A stretch of 64,000 bases of DNA from Chordicoccus sp050944395 (lineage in GTDB: Bacteria; Bacillota; Clostridia; Lachnospirales; Lachnospiraceae). Under the pieces are notes generated by a model. The model made no database searches, had not been told where the DNA came from, and was given only the letters and a program-made list of their open reading frames with translations. Both the position numbers and the translations under genes were made by a program. Location: contig JBMNQZ010000004.1 of the NCBI GenBank assembly GCA_050944395.1, forward strand, positions 1 through 64,000, in the 5' to 3' direction. Below, piece by piece: positions 16,845 through 24,611 of the stretch; position 1 is the stretch's first letter, and the number at the start of each line of letters is the position of its first letter.

Positions 16845-17366
16845 TTATAAGTTATAAACGCGCTGCTGAACTTCATCAAAAAGATGCTTGAATTCCGCCT
16901 TTCCCTTTTCATGAACAAAGCAGCTCTGACGTTCAAGTAATCTAAGTTTGATCGCATATCCAAACAATACCGCATCATCAAAGGCATGCAGGCCCACCAG
17001 TGAATCGAGGCACTCAAATTCATGCGCAAGCAGAATCTTTTCCGCCTCAAGCGGGTTTTTTGCGGCAATCGCATTTGCCGCCACCTGAGTGTTTTCAAAT
17101 TCCTTGTCAAAGGAAGCATTGTAAGGTTTCCCTAAAGCTGCGCTTCTCTGGGAATTCAGTTCCTTCATCAATGCTCCGTATATCTCGGACCACTCCTCGA
17201 CAACAGGCCCGTCGGCCGAGGATAAAGTGAGATTTTTAAGGAATTCATACTTTTTTTCACTCACCCATGATTCACACATATCAAGAAATTCATCATAGGT
17301 GATCGGCATTTCGCCGTCTGATCTCAACTCGGGCAGGCTGGATATCAGATAGTAATATGAAGCCAT
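16845..17366 (-). CDS. DUF2764 family protein of the V-type ATPase operon
   Basis: A 173-residue soluble, mostly helical, acidic protein beginning MASYYYLISSLPEL, the typical N-terminus of DUF2764. This family is found just upstream of subunit A in the reduced V-ATPase operons of Bacteroidetes, spirochaetes and some clostridia. Its function is not established to my knowledge. The aromatic YYYL start recalls subunit C (which begins near YxYxxAR), and no separate subunit C, F or G/H gene exists in this operon. A role as the socket or stalk component is plausible but inferred. Located between E (11 bases) and A (12 bases). Confidence 0.85.
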   Translation of the reverse strand: MASYYYLISSLPELRSDGEMPITYDEFLDMCESWVSEKKYEFLKNLTLSSADGPVVEEWSEIYGALMKELNSQRSAALGKPYNASFDKEFENTQVAANAIAAKNPLEAEKILLAHEFECLDSLVGLHAFDDAVLFGYAIKLRLLERQSCFVHEKGKAEFKHLFDEVQQRVYNL

Positions 17367-17377
17367 GGGAACCTCCT

Positions 17378-17938
17378 TTAGAAATCAAGATTTCTGAAGT
17401 ATGGCATAAGCATTTCCATAATTTCATCATCCGAACAATCAAAATACCCGGAGCCGTCCTTTGCGGCAAGTCTGAAACCGGCCCGAACATTCTTTGTGGG
17501 GCGGATCTCAAGTCCATCTCTTATCTCAGATGCAAGAACAGCCTTGACAGAATCGCTGACTTCAGCGATCTCAGCCGCATACTTTGATACATCTTCACCC
17601 TTTACAGCATCTTTAATGAGCAATCCGAGCGCTTCTCCACTAAGATTTTCTCTGATCTTTGCTTCAAGAATCTTTTTGAACTCGTTCTGCACTTCATTTT
17701 TAAAGGCAAGCATTGCATCCCTCTTTGCCTGTTCAGCGCTTACAGCTGCACTTTCCTTGAGAATATTAATTTCTTTCTCTGCAGCTTCCTTAGTGTTTTT
17801 TGCTTCCGCTCTGGCATCAGCAATGATTGCATCCGCCTTTGCTTTAGCCTCGGCAAGGATTGACTCCGCATCTGCATTCGCAGCTTCAATGCCTTCCTTT
17901 CGGATAGACGAAATCAGATCCTGAATCTGTAATTCCAT
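17378..17938 (-). CDS. ntpE: V-type ATP synthase subunit E (peripheral stalk)
   Basis: The 186-residue stalk subunit holding the head to subunit I. About 95 N-terminal residues form an Ala/Glu/Lys-rich coiled coil (AESILAEAKAKADAIIADAR), and the C-terminal part is a small mixed domain. No partner G/H coiled-coil gene lies alongside, so E may pair with itself or with a product encoded elsewhere. First gene of the operon. AAGGAAGGAGC precedes the ATG closely. Confidence 0.88.
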   Translation of the reverse strand: MELQIQDLISSIRKEGIEAANADAESILAEAKAKADAIIADARAEAKNTKEAAEKEINILKESAAVSAEQAKRDAMLAFKNEVQNEFKKILEAKIRENLSGEALGLLIKDAVKGEDVSKYAAEIAEVSDSVKAVLASEIRDGLEIRPTKNVRAGFRLAAKDGSGYFDCSDDEIMEMLMPYFRNLDF

Positions 17939-18005
17939 AAGCTCCTTCCTTTCGTTAATTTATTGTTAATAAGTTACAAAATTATCTATTCATTTATATA
18001 ACATT

Positions 18006-18040
18006 ATTATATATTTTACATAATTTTATTAAATAATCAA
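18006..18040 (-). promoter_or_regulatory. Candidate promoter of the V-type ATPase operon
   Basis: Minus-strand TTGATT (18035-18040), 16-base spacer, TAAAAT (18013-18018), with an overlapping TATAAT at 18006-18011. The region is very A/T-rich, so chance matches are likely and the exact element is uncertain. Confidence 0.4.
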
Positions 18041-18050
18041 TAACTTTAAA

Positions 18051-18088
18051 AAAGTTCGATATTCTGTACAAAAAACCGAGCGAACTTT
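18051..18088 (-). other. Inverted repeat with U tract in the ATPase operon leader region
   Basis: AAAGTTCG (minus strand, 18081-18088) pairs with CGAACTTT (18051-18058) over a 22-base loop, and the 3' arm runs into a U tract. It resembles a weak terminator. It would attenuate only transcripts starting upstream of it, either ppdK read-through or an upstream promoter. Confidence 0.4.
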
Positions 18089-18103
18089 GACATATGTATA
18101 TAA

Positions 18104-18121
18104 TAATTAACTATTTAACAA
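18104..18121. promoter_or_regulatory. Candidate Rex operator upstream of the V-type ATPase operon
   Basis: Minus-strand TTGTTAA-ATAG-TTAATTA compared with the Rex consensus TTGTTAA-N4-TTAACAA: the left half is perfect and the right half matches 5 of 7. A rex gene is in the window. The surroundings are A/T-rich, which weakens the case. Confidence 0.35.
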
Positions 18122-18154
18122 AACAAACAAAACCCCGACCCAAAGGGCCGGGGT
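18121..18154 (-). terminator. Terminator downstream of ppdK
   Basis: Minus-strand ACCCCGGCCC-TTT-GGGTCGGGGT (18132-18154), ten pairs including one G-U, then TTTTGTTTGTTTTG. It is 24 bases after the ppdK stop. Confidence 0.88.
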
Positions 18155-18178
18155 ACATAGTCTCAACTGAGACATTTA

Positions 18179-20803
18179 TCATTTGTTTGCAATAGCTGCC
18201 TGAGCTGCAGCAAGTCTTGCGATCGGTACACGGAACGGTGAACATGATACATAATCAAGACCGATCTTATGGCAGAATTCAACAGATGAAGGATCTCCGC
18301 CGTGCTCGCCGCAGATTCCGATGTGAAGATTCGGATTAACAGGCTTTCCGAGTTTGATAGCCATATCCATGAGCTTGCCTACGCCAACCTGATCGAGCTT
18401 AGCGAACGGATCATTCTCAAAAATCTTTGCATCATAGTACGCATTGAGGAACTTGCCTGCGTCATCACGAGAGAAGCCGTATGTCATCTGTGTAAGGTCG
18501 TTTGTACCGAAGCAGAAGAAATCAGCCTCAGCTGCAATCTCATCAGCTGTAAGAGCAGCACGCGGAATTTCTATCATTGTACCAACTTCATACTTCATTG
18601 ATGAGCCGGCAGCTTCTATTTCAGCATCAGCAGTCTCAACAACGAACTTCTTAACATACTTGAACTCCTTAATATCTCCAACGAGCGGAATCATAATTTC
18701 AGGAACGATTGTCCAGTCCGGATGAGCGTTCTGAACTTTGATAGCCGCGCGAATGATGGCTGTTGTCTGCATCTTTGCGATTTCCGGATATGTAACCGCA
18801 AGACGGCATCCACGATGACCCATCATCGGATTGAACTCCTTGAGAGAATCAATAATTGTCTCGATTTCTTCAATTGATTTGCCCTGTGCATCTGCAAGCT
18901 TCTTGATATCAGCAGCTTCTGTAGGAACGAACTCATGAAGAGGCGGATCAAGGAAACGGATAGTAACAGGATTTCCTTCAAGAGCCTCGAAAAGACCTTC
19001 GAAGTCTTGCTGCTGATACGGAAGTACCTTGGCAAGTGCAGCTTCTCTTTCAGCCTCTGTTGTTGAGCAGATCATCTCACGGAATGCATCAATTCTTCCC
19101 TCGCCGAAGAACATATGCTCTGTACGGCAAAGACCAATACCCTGAGCACCGAGCTTGACAGCCTGAACAGCGTCGGCCGGCGTATCAGCGTTTGTACGAA
19201 CTTTAAGAGTACGATATTTGTCAGCCCAATCCATGATACGTCCGAATTCACCTGCGATAGAAGCTTCAACCGTCGGGATAGCTCCGTCATAGATGTTTCC
19301 TGTTGTACCGTCGATAGAGATAACATCTCCCTCTGTAAATGTCTTTCCTGCAAGAACGAACTTCTTATTAGCTTCATCCATAGCGATATCGCCGCATCCT
19401 GATACGCAGCACTCACCCATACCACGGGCAACAACTGCAGCGTGTGATGTCATACCGCCGCGAACTGTAAGGATACCTTCTGCAGACTTCATACCTGTGA
19501 TATCTTCAGGTGATGTCTCAAGACGAACAAGGATGACCTTCTCTCCTCTTTCAGCCCATTCAACAGCGTCATCAGCTGTAAATACAACCTTACCGCATGC
19601 AGCTCCCGGTGAAGCGCCGAGACCCTTTCCGATAGGTGTTGCAGCCTTGATCGCCTTCGGGTCGAACTGCGGATGAAGAAGTGTATCAAGGTTTCTCGGA
19701 TCGATCATTGCAACAGCTTCCTCTTCTGTTCTCATTCCCTCGTCAACAAGGTCACAAGCGATCTTAAGAGCAGCCTGAGCAGTTCTCTTTCCGTTACGTG
19801 TCTGAAGCATATAAAGTTTTCCGTGCTCTACAGTAAACTCCATATCCTGCATGTCGCGGTAGTGATTCTCGAGTGTAGCACAAACCTCAACGAACTGCTT
19901 GAAAGCCTCCGGGAATTTCTGCTCCATCTCTTTGATATGCATAGGTGTACGAACGCCGGCAACAACGTCCTCGCCCTGAGCGTTTGTGAGGAACTCACCG
20001 AAAAGTCCCTTCTCGCCTGTAGCCGGATCACGTGTGAAAGCAACACCTGTTCCGCAGTCATCACCCATATTACCGAAAGCCATAGACTGAACATTTACTG
20101 CTGTACCCCATGAATACGGGATATCATTGTCACGACGGTATACATTTGCACGAGGATTGTCCCATGAACGGAAAACGGCCTTGATAGCTCCGTAAAGCTG
20201 TTCCTTAGGATCTGCCGGGAAATCAGCACCGATCTTCTCCTTGTACTCAGCCTTAAACTGACCTGCAAGCTCCTTGAGATCTTCTGCTGTCAATTCAACG
20301 TCAAGCTTAACGCCCTTCTTTTCCTTCATCTCATCAATGAGCTCTTCGAAGTATTTCTTGCCAACTTCCATAACTACGTCTGAATACATCTGAATGAATC
20401 TTCTGTAGCAGTCCCATGCCCAACGAGGATTGCCTGACTGAGCAGCTATAACCTCAACAACCTCTTCATTAAGACCAAGGTTGAGGATAGTATCCATCAT
20501 ACCCGGCATAGATGCTCTTGCACCCGAACGAACAGATACGAGGAGCGGATTTGTTGTATCACCAAACTTCTTGCCGGTGATCTCTTCCATCTTTATGATC
20601 GCTTCATCAATCTGAGCTTTGATCTCATCATTGATCTCTCTGCCGTCCTCATAGTACTGTGTGCATGCATCAGTGGTAATTGTGAAACCCTGTGGTACAG
20701 GAAGACCGATATTGGTCATCTCTGCAAGGTTAGCACCCTTTCCGCCGAGGGTATTTCTCATATCAGCATTACCCTCTGTAAACATGTATACCCATTTGTT
20801 CAT
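18179..20803 (-). CDS. ppdK: Pyruvate, phosphate dikinase
   Basis: Reversibly interconverts pyruvate + ATP + Pi and PEP + AMP + PPi in the cytosol. In anaerobes it often runs toward pyruvate, giving PPi-linked glycolysis. It has 874 residues, the standard length. The N-terminal nucleotide-binding part starts WVYMFTEGNADMRNTLGGKGANLAEM. The phosphohistidine is in GGMTSHAAVVARGMG near residue 452, and the C-terminal PEP/pyruvate TIM barrel ends with the catalytic Cys in GICGEHGGDP. AGGAGG precedes the ATG. It is flanked by its own promoter and terminator, so it is probably monocistronic. Confidence 0.97.
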   Translation of the reverse strand: MNKWVYMFTEGNADMRNTLGGKGANLAEMTNIGLPVPQGFTITTDACTQYYEDGREINDEIKAQIDEAIIKMEEITGKKFGDTTNPLLVSVRSGARASMPGMMDTILNLGLNEEVVEVIAAQSGNPRWAWDCYRRFIQMYSDVVMEVGKKYFEELIDEMKEKKGVKLDVELTAEDLKELAGQFKAEYKEKIGADFPADPKEQLYGAIKAVFRSWDNPRANVYRRDNDIPYSWGTAVNVQSMAFGNMGDDCGTGVAFTRDPATGEKGLFGEFLTNAQGEDVVAGVRTPMHIKEMEQKFPEAFKQFVEVCATLENHYRDMQDMEFTVEHGKLYMLQTRNGKRTAQAALKIACDLVDEGMRTEEEAVAMIDPRNLDTLLHPQFDPKAIKAATPIGKGLGASPGAACGKVVFTADDAVEWAERGEKVILVRLETSPEDITGMKSAEGILTVRGGMTSHAAVVARGMGECCVSGCGDIAMDEANKKFVLAGKTFTEGDVISIDGTTGNIYDGAIPTVEASIAGEFGRIMDWADKYRTLKVRTNADTPADAVQAVKLGAQGIGLCRTEHMFFGEGRIDAFREMICSTTEAEREAALAKVLPYQQQDFEGLFEALEGNPVTIRFLDPPLHEFVPTEAADIKKLADAQGKSIEEIETIIDSLKEFNPMMGHRGCRLAVTYPEIAKMQTTAIIRAAIKVQNAHPDWTIVPEIMIPLVGDIKEFKYVKKFVVETADAEIEAAGSSMKYEVGTMIEIPRAALTADEIAAEADFFCFGTNDLTQMTYGFSRDDAGKFLNAYYDAKIFENDPFAKLDQVGVGKLMDMAIKLGKPVNPNLHIGICGEHGGDPSSVEFCHKIGLDYVSCSPFRVPIARLAAAQAAIANK

Positions 20804-20922
20804 CTGTTACCTCCTGTAAAGAATATAATTAATAAATGGTTTGTCAATGTAAATTAAATGTATAAAAATTCCGGGATAACTCCGCAAATATCCAATTTTC
20901 GGATGCTCTTCCCAAATTCTTT

Positions 20923-20950
20923 ATTATAACAGTTTTTTATCAATCCACAA
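20923..20950 (-). promoter_or_regulatory. Promoter of ppdK
   Basis: Minus-strand TTGTGG (20945-20950), 16-base spacer, perfect TATAAT (20923-20928), giving a leader of about 110 bases. A second candidate, TTGACA (20842-20847), 16 bases, TATTCT (20820-20825), lies so close to the ribosome site that the leader would be only about ten bases. Confidence 0.55.
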
Positions 20951-20951
20951 G

Positions 20952-22346
20952 TCAGAAGTAAAGTTTTTCTTCAAAATATGCTTTGAGTTCGTCGATCGGG
21001 ATCCTTACCTGTTCCATGGTATCTCTTTCCCTAACTGTAACGCAGTTATCGTTCTCGGATTCAAAGTCATATGTTACACAGAACGGAGTGCCTATCTCAT
21101 CCTGTCTTCTGTATCTCTTTCCGATATTTCCTCTGTCGTCAAACTCGCAGTTCCAGTATTTTGAAAGTTCCTCATAAATTTTTTCGGCACCCTCAGTGAG
21201 CTTCTTAGAAAGCGGAAGCACCCCGACCTTTACGGGTGCAAGAGCCGGATGGAAGTGCATCACTGTTCTGACGTCATTCTTTTCTTCGTCCAGAACTTCC
21301 TCATCGTAAGCCGCACAAAGGAATGCAAGCACCATTCTGTCGGCACCAAGTGACGGTTCAATTACATAAGGAACATATTTCTGTTTTTTCTCATCGTCAA
21401 AGTAAGAAAGATCCTCACCCGATACTTCCATATGTCTTGAGAGGTCGTAGTCTGTCCTGTCTGCGATTCCCCAGAGCTCGCCCCAGCCGAACGGGAATTT
21501 GAACTCTACGTCGGTCGTAGCCTTGCTGTAGAAAGACAGCTCCTCCGGATCGTGATCTCTGAATTTCAGCTCGTCCTCCTTAAGTCCCAGTGAGAAGAGC
21601 CAGTTTCTGCAGAATTCCTTCCAGTAAGCAAACCATTCAAGATCCGTGTCCGGCTCACAGAAGAATTCAAGCTCCATCTGTTCAAACTCACGGGTTCTGA
21701 ATGTGAAGTTGCCCGGAGTGATCTCATTTCTGAAGGACTTTCCTATCTGTCCGATACCGAAAGGAATCTTTTTTCTTGAAGTTCTCTGAATATTTTTGAA
21801 ATTTACAAATATTCCCTGCGCAGTCTCAGGTCTTAAATAAACCGTGTTCTTTGCATCCTCGGTAACTCCCTGGAATGTCTTGAACATCAGATTGAACTGT
21901 CTGATATCTGTAAAATCATGACTTCCGCATGTGGGGCACGGAATATTGTGCTCATCAATAAATGCCTTCATCTCCTCATTTGACCATCCGTCAACCGAAC
22001 TTGAAAGCTCAATTCCGTTCTCTGCGCAGAAATCTTCAATTATCTTGTCCGCGCGGAATCTCTCATGGCACTGTCTGCAGTCCATAAGAGGATCAGAGAA
22101 AGATCCGAGATGACCGGAAGCGATCCATGTCTGCGGATTCATAAGAATAGCACAGTCGATTCCGACATTGTATTTATTCTCCTGAATAAATTTTTTCCAC
22201 CATGCTTTTTTTACGTTGTTTTTCAGCTCAACACCGAGATTTCCGTAATCCCAGGTATTAGCCAGACCCCCGTAAATCTCGCTTCCCGGATAAATAAATC
22301 CTCTGGATTTTGCAAGGGCAATGATTTTCTCCATCGTCTTTTCCAT
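20952..22346 (-). CDS. glyS: Glycyl-tRNA synthetase, single-chain dimeric type
   Basis: Charges tRNA-Gly. It has 464 residues, of the archaeal/eukaryote-like alpha2 class II type and not the split GlyQ/GlyS form. It starts MEKTMEKIIALAKSRGFIYPGSEIYGG. Class II motif 2 surrounds SFRNEITPGNFTFRTREFEQME, and motif 3 is near EPSLGADRMVLAFL. The C-terminal anticodon-binding domain follows. The ATG lacks a strong ribosome site directly upstream. A 7-bp hairpin separates it from an AGGGAG. No T-box leader precedes it; it is co-transcribed with the lipoprotein gene upstream. Confidence 0.96.
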   Translation of the reverse strand: MEKTMEKIIALAKSRGFIYPGSEIYGGLANTWDYGNLGVELKNNVKKAWWKKFIQENKYNVGIDCAILMNPQTWIASGHLGSFSDPLMDCRQCHERFRADKIIEDFCAENGIELSSSVDGWSNEEMKAFIDEHNIPCPTCGSHDFTDIRQFNLMFKTFQGVTEDAKNTVYLRPETAQGIFVNFKNIQRTSRKKIPFGIGQIGKSFRNEITPGNFTFRTREFEQMELEFFCEPDTDLEWFAYWKEFCRNWLFSLGLKEDELKFRDHDPEELSFYSKATTDVEFKFPFGWGELWGIADRTDYDLSRHMEVSGEDLSYFDDEKKQKYVPYVIEPSLGADRMVLAFLCAAYDEEVLDEEKNDVRTVMHFHPALAPVKVGVLPLSKKLTEGAEKIYEELSKYWNCEFDDRGNIGKRYRRQDEIGTPFCVTYDFESENDNCVTVRERDTMEQVRIPIDELKAYFEEKLYF

Positions 22347-22355
22347 AATTTTTCC

Positions 22356-22374
22356 GCAATCGTCAGCCGATTGC
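22356..22374 (-). other. Perfect 7-bp hairpin just upstream of the glyS start
   Basis: Minus-strand GCAATCG-GCTGA-CGATTGC lies between the lipoprotein stop and the glyS ATG, with AGGGAG on its far side and no U tract after it, so it is not a terminator. It may bring the upstream ribosome site close to the ATG or modulate glyS translation (inference). Confidence 0.6.
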
Positions 22375-22388
22375 TCTCCCTTCGTTCC

Positions 22389-22979
22389 TTATTCGTATAT
22401 CAGGTAAGCAGTGTCTTCGGAATCAACCCTTATCTCTCCTGACTCATTTATGGTAATGCCCTCGGTTTTGTACACAGGCTTACCCTTTACAACCAGAACA
22501 CATTGTCCTGTAATCGCACAAATCTTGTATTTGGATGCATTTTTATCCGACATGGCCTGTCCTAAAGTCATTGACAGCTTTCCATCCAGGGTTAAGACAT
22601 CCCGGTCACTTCCGACCTTTCCGCTTTCCAAAGCATCACTAAAGAGACCTGCATACATCTCTTCATTGTTAAACCTTGAATAATCATCGGATGAAGAAAA
22701 TTCGAATACGGCATAAGCCTTGTTATTTTCAACATCCAGCGATTTCAAAGAAACATTTTTGCTCTCGGCTTTTGTATTGTACTCGGAAACAAGTTCCTTT
22801 ACCTCTTTTTCAAGCAGATAGGAATTATACACTTCCTCATCAAAATCCGAGACGTAAGCAGCCTCTATTGAAAAATTCTTTTTAATTGTAACAGTAGTCT
22901 CATCAACCCGGCTGCTTCCGCATCCGGAGAGGAAAAGCACAAAAATAACGGTTAAAAACAGTAAATTATATCTTTTCAT
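22389..22979 (-). CDS. Putative lipoprotein of unknown function
   Basis: A 196-residue secreted protein. Lys/Arg at the start, a hydrophobic stretch and the lipobox LSGC (Cys20) predict lipid anchoring on the outer face of the membrane. The remainder is acidic and Ser-rich, a mixture of helices and strands, with no motif I recognise. It heads a two-gene unit with glyS and has its own promoter in the end of recO. The pairing with glyS gives no clear functional clue. Confidence 0.85.
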   Translation of the reverse strand: MKRYNLLFLTVIFVLFLSGCGSSRVDETTVTIKKNFSIEAAYVSDFDEEVYNSYLLEKEVKELVSEYNTKAESKNVSLKSLDVENNKAYAVFEFSSSDDYSRFNNEEMYAGLFSDALESGKVGSDRDVLTLDGKLSMTLGQAMSDKNASKYKICAITGQCVLVVKGKPVYKTEGITINESGEIRVDSEDTAYLIYE

Positions 22980-22996
22980 CTCTACCTCGGGTTTTT

Positions 22997-23025
22997 ATTA
23001 TACTAATCAACATTCACCGCGTCAA
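22997..23025 (-). promoter_or_regulatory. Promoter of the lipoprotein-glyS unit
   Basis: Minus-strand TTGACG (23020-23025), 17-base spacer, perfect TATAAT (22997-23002). It lies across the 3' end of recO, so these genes can be expressed apart from era-recO. Confidence 0.72.
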
Positions 23026-23665
23026 CAGCTCTGAGCACCTTTAATGTCTTAAATCTGCCACCGAAAATCTGATAAATCCGCATTTCTATGCGTTCTTCAA
23101 ACTCAATAAACACCTCCCGGGAAAGATTGAAAGAAAAAAGCGACGTGACTTTACAATCCGAGACAAACCGGAAAGCATATGCGGCAGCCTCAGACATTCC
23201 GTCATTTTCGTTCCAGTAAAAATCTCCGTTGATCATCATTATTCTGCATTCGTAAATCGCTTTTATAAGCTTTACGGGAATGACATTTTTAATCAGAGCC
23301 CTCAAGGCAACATAGATCAGATTGACAATATCGCCTCCGAAAAGATTTTCCTGGCCGTATGCTTTTGCAAGCTCCAAAAAATAATAGCCATAATATACGC
23401 CGGGATCCATTGCGGCAATTTCATTGAAGTATTCCGCATTATTTACTTTTATGAGAGAATATGCCGTCTTTCCTTCGATCAGAACAAATTCACCGCAAGT
23501 AAACGGATTGGCGGCCGCCAGAAGTGAACTGTTGGCACGCCTTGCCCCTCTTGCAAAAGCAGTTATCTTTCCAAGCTCCTTAGTAAGAATAACGAGCCTT
23601 TTATCGTATTCCCCCGACGGAACGGCCTCAAGAACGAATCCGGCAGCTGTAATTGAATCTTTCAT
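23003..23665 (-). CDS. recO: DNA repair protein RecO
   Basis: Recombination mediator that loads RecA and anneals ssDNA with RecF/RecR. The 220-residue protein is shorter than the usual ~250. An OB-fold N-terminus opens with AAGFVLEAVPSGEYDKRLVILTKELGKITAFARGARR, the recognisable RecO start. A helical domain follows. The C-terminal CxxC...CxxC zinc ribbon of many RecO proteins is absent: where it should follow the helical domain, the sequence has single Cys residues only. It lies 16 bases after era, a common pairing. Confidence 0.9.
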   Translation of the reverse strand: MKDSITAAGFVLEAVPSGEYDKRLVILTKELGKITAFARGARRANSSLLAAANPFTCGEFVLIEGKTAYSLIKVNNAEYFNEIAAMDPGVYYGYYFLELAKAYGQENLFGGDIVNLIYVALRALIKNVIPVKLIKAIYECRIMMINGDFYWNENDGMSEAAAYAFRFVSDCKVTSLFSFNLSREVFIEFEERIEMRIYQIFGGRFKTLKVLRAVDAVNVD

Positions 23666-23681
23666 AATTAGGTCAATCTTT

Positions 23682-24599
23682 TTACAGTATTTCTTTACTG
23701 TTGTACCCGAAATTTTTCATCTGAATCTGAGAGTCGCGCCAATTGTTTCTGACCTTGACATAGAGCTTCAGATATATCCTGCAGTCCAGCATTCTCTCTA
23801 TCTCAAATCTGGCGTTAGTTCCGATCTTTTTCAGCATCGCACCGTTTTTGCCGATAATTATCCTCTTGTGGCTCTCCTTTTCGCACACAATTGTGGCTTC
23901 AATATCCACAAACCGCTCTTCCGAATCCTCTCTTTCCGTCATCGTGTCGATAACCACGGCTATTCCGTGAGGGATCTCCTGTCCCAGGGCGTGGAGAGAT
24001 TTTTCCCTGATCATCTCGGCAACGATCTGCCGCTCAGTCTGATCCGTAACGGTATCCGGATCGTAAAATTCCGGGCCGTAAGGAATATATTTAAAAATAT
24101 TCTCCATCAGCTCATCAACATTTTTATTTCGAAGTGCCGATATCGGGATGATCTCTTCAAAATCCATCAGCTGTCTGAACGAATCGATGATCGCAAGGAG
24201 CTTGGTTTTCTCTATTGAATCGATCTTATTGATAACGAGTATCACCGGTATATCCGATTTTTTGAGGATCTCGGAAATTTTTTTGTCTTCCTTTCCGATA
24301 TAAGAGGAAGGTTCAATAAGCCAGAGTATCGCATCGCAGTCAGCAACGGCGCTTTTGGCGGACTTTATCATATATTCGCCCAGTCTGTTGCCGGCCCGGC
24401 TTATCATTCCGGGGGTGTCCACAAATACCACTTGTCCCTCTTCACCGTTATAGACCGCTCTTATTCTGTTTCTGGTGGTCTGAGGTTTATTGCTGGTAAT
24501 TGCTATCTTCTGTCCCACTATGGTGTTAAGAAGGGTAGACTTTCCCACATTCGGTCTTCCTATTATCGAAACAAATCCGGATTTCTTTTCAAATTCCAT
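23682..24599 (-). CDS. era: GTPase Era
   Basis: Ribosome-assembly GTPase binding the 3' end of 16S rRNA, membrane-associated. It has 305 residues. G1 is GRPNVGKST, the switch region holds NKPQTTRNRI, G3 is DTPG, G4 is NKID and G5 is SAL. A C-terminal KH domain carries IIGKNGAMLKKIG. It lies 12 bases after the M16 peptidase gene and before recO, probably one transcript. Confidence 0.97.
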   Translation of the reverse strand: MEFEKKSGFVSIIGRPNVGKSTLLNTIVGQKIAITSNKPQTTRNRIRAVYNGEEGQVVFVDTPGMISRAGNRLGEYMIKSAKSAVADCDAILWLIEPSSYIGKEDKKISEILKKSDIPVILVINKIDSIEKTKLLAIIDSFRQLMDFEEIIPISALRNKNVDELMENIFKYIPYGPEFYDPDTVTDQTERQIVAEMIREKSLHALGQEIPHGIAVVIDTMTEREDSEERFVDIEATIVCEKESHKRIIIGKNGAMLKKIGTNARFEIERMLDCRIYLKLYVKVRNNWRDSQIQMKNFGYNSKEIL

Positions 24600-24611
24600 A
24601 CTTTCTCCTGA

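Noticed and set aside
22347..22388. T-box leader for glyS
   Set aside because: The gap to the upstream gene is only 42 bases, far too short for a T-box, and no T-box core sequence (AGGGTGGNACCGCG) is present here or before the lipoprotein gene.
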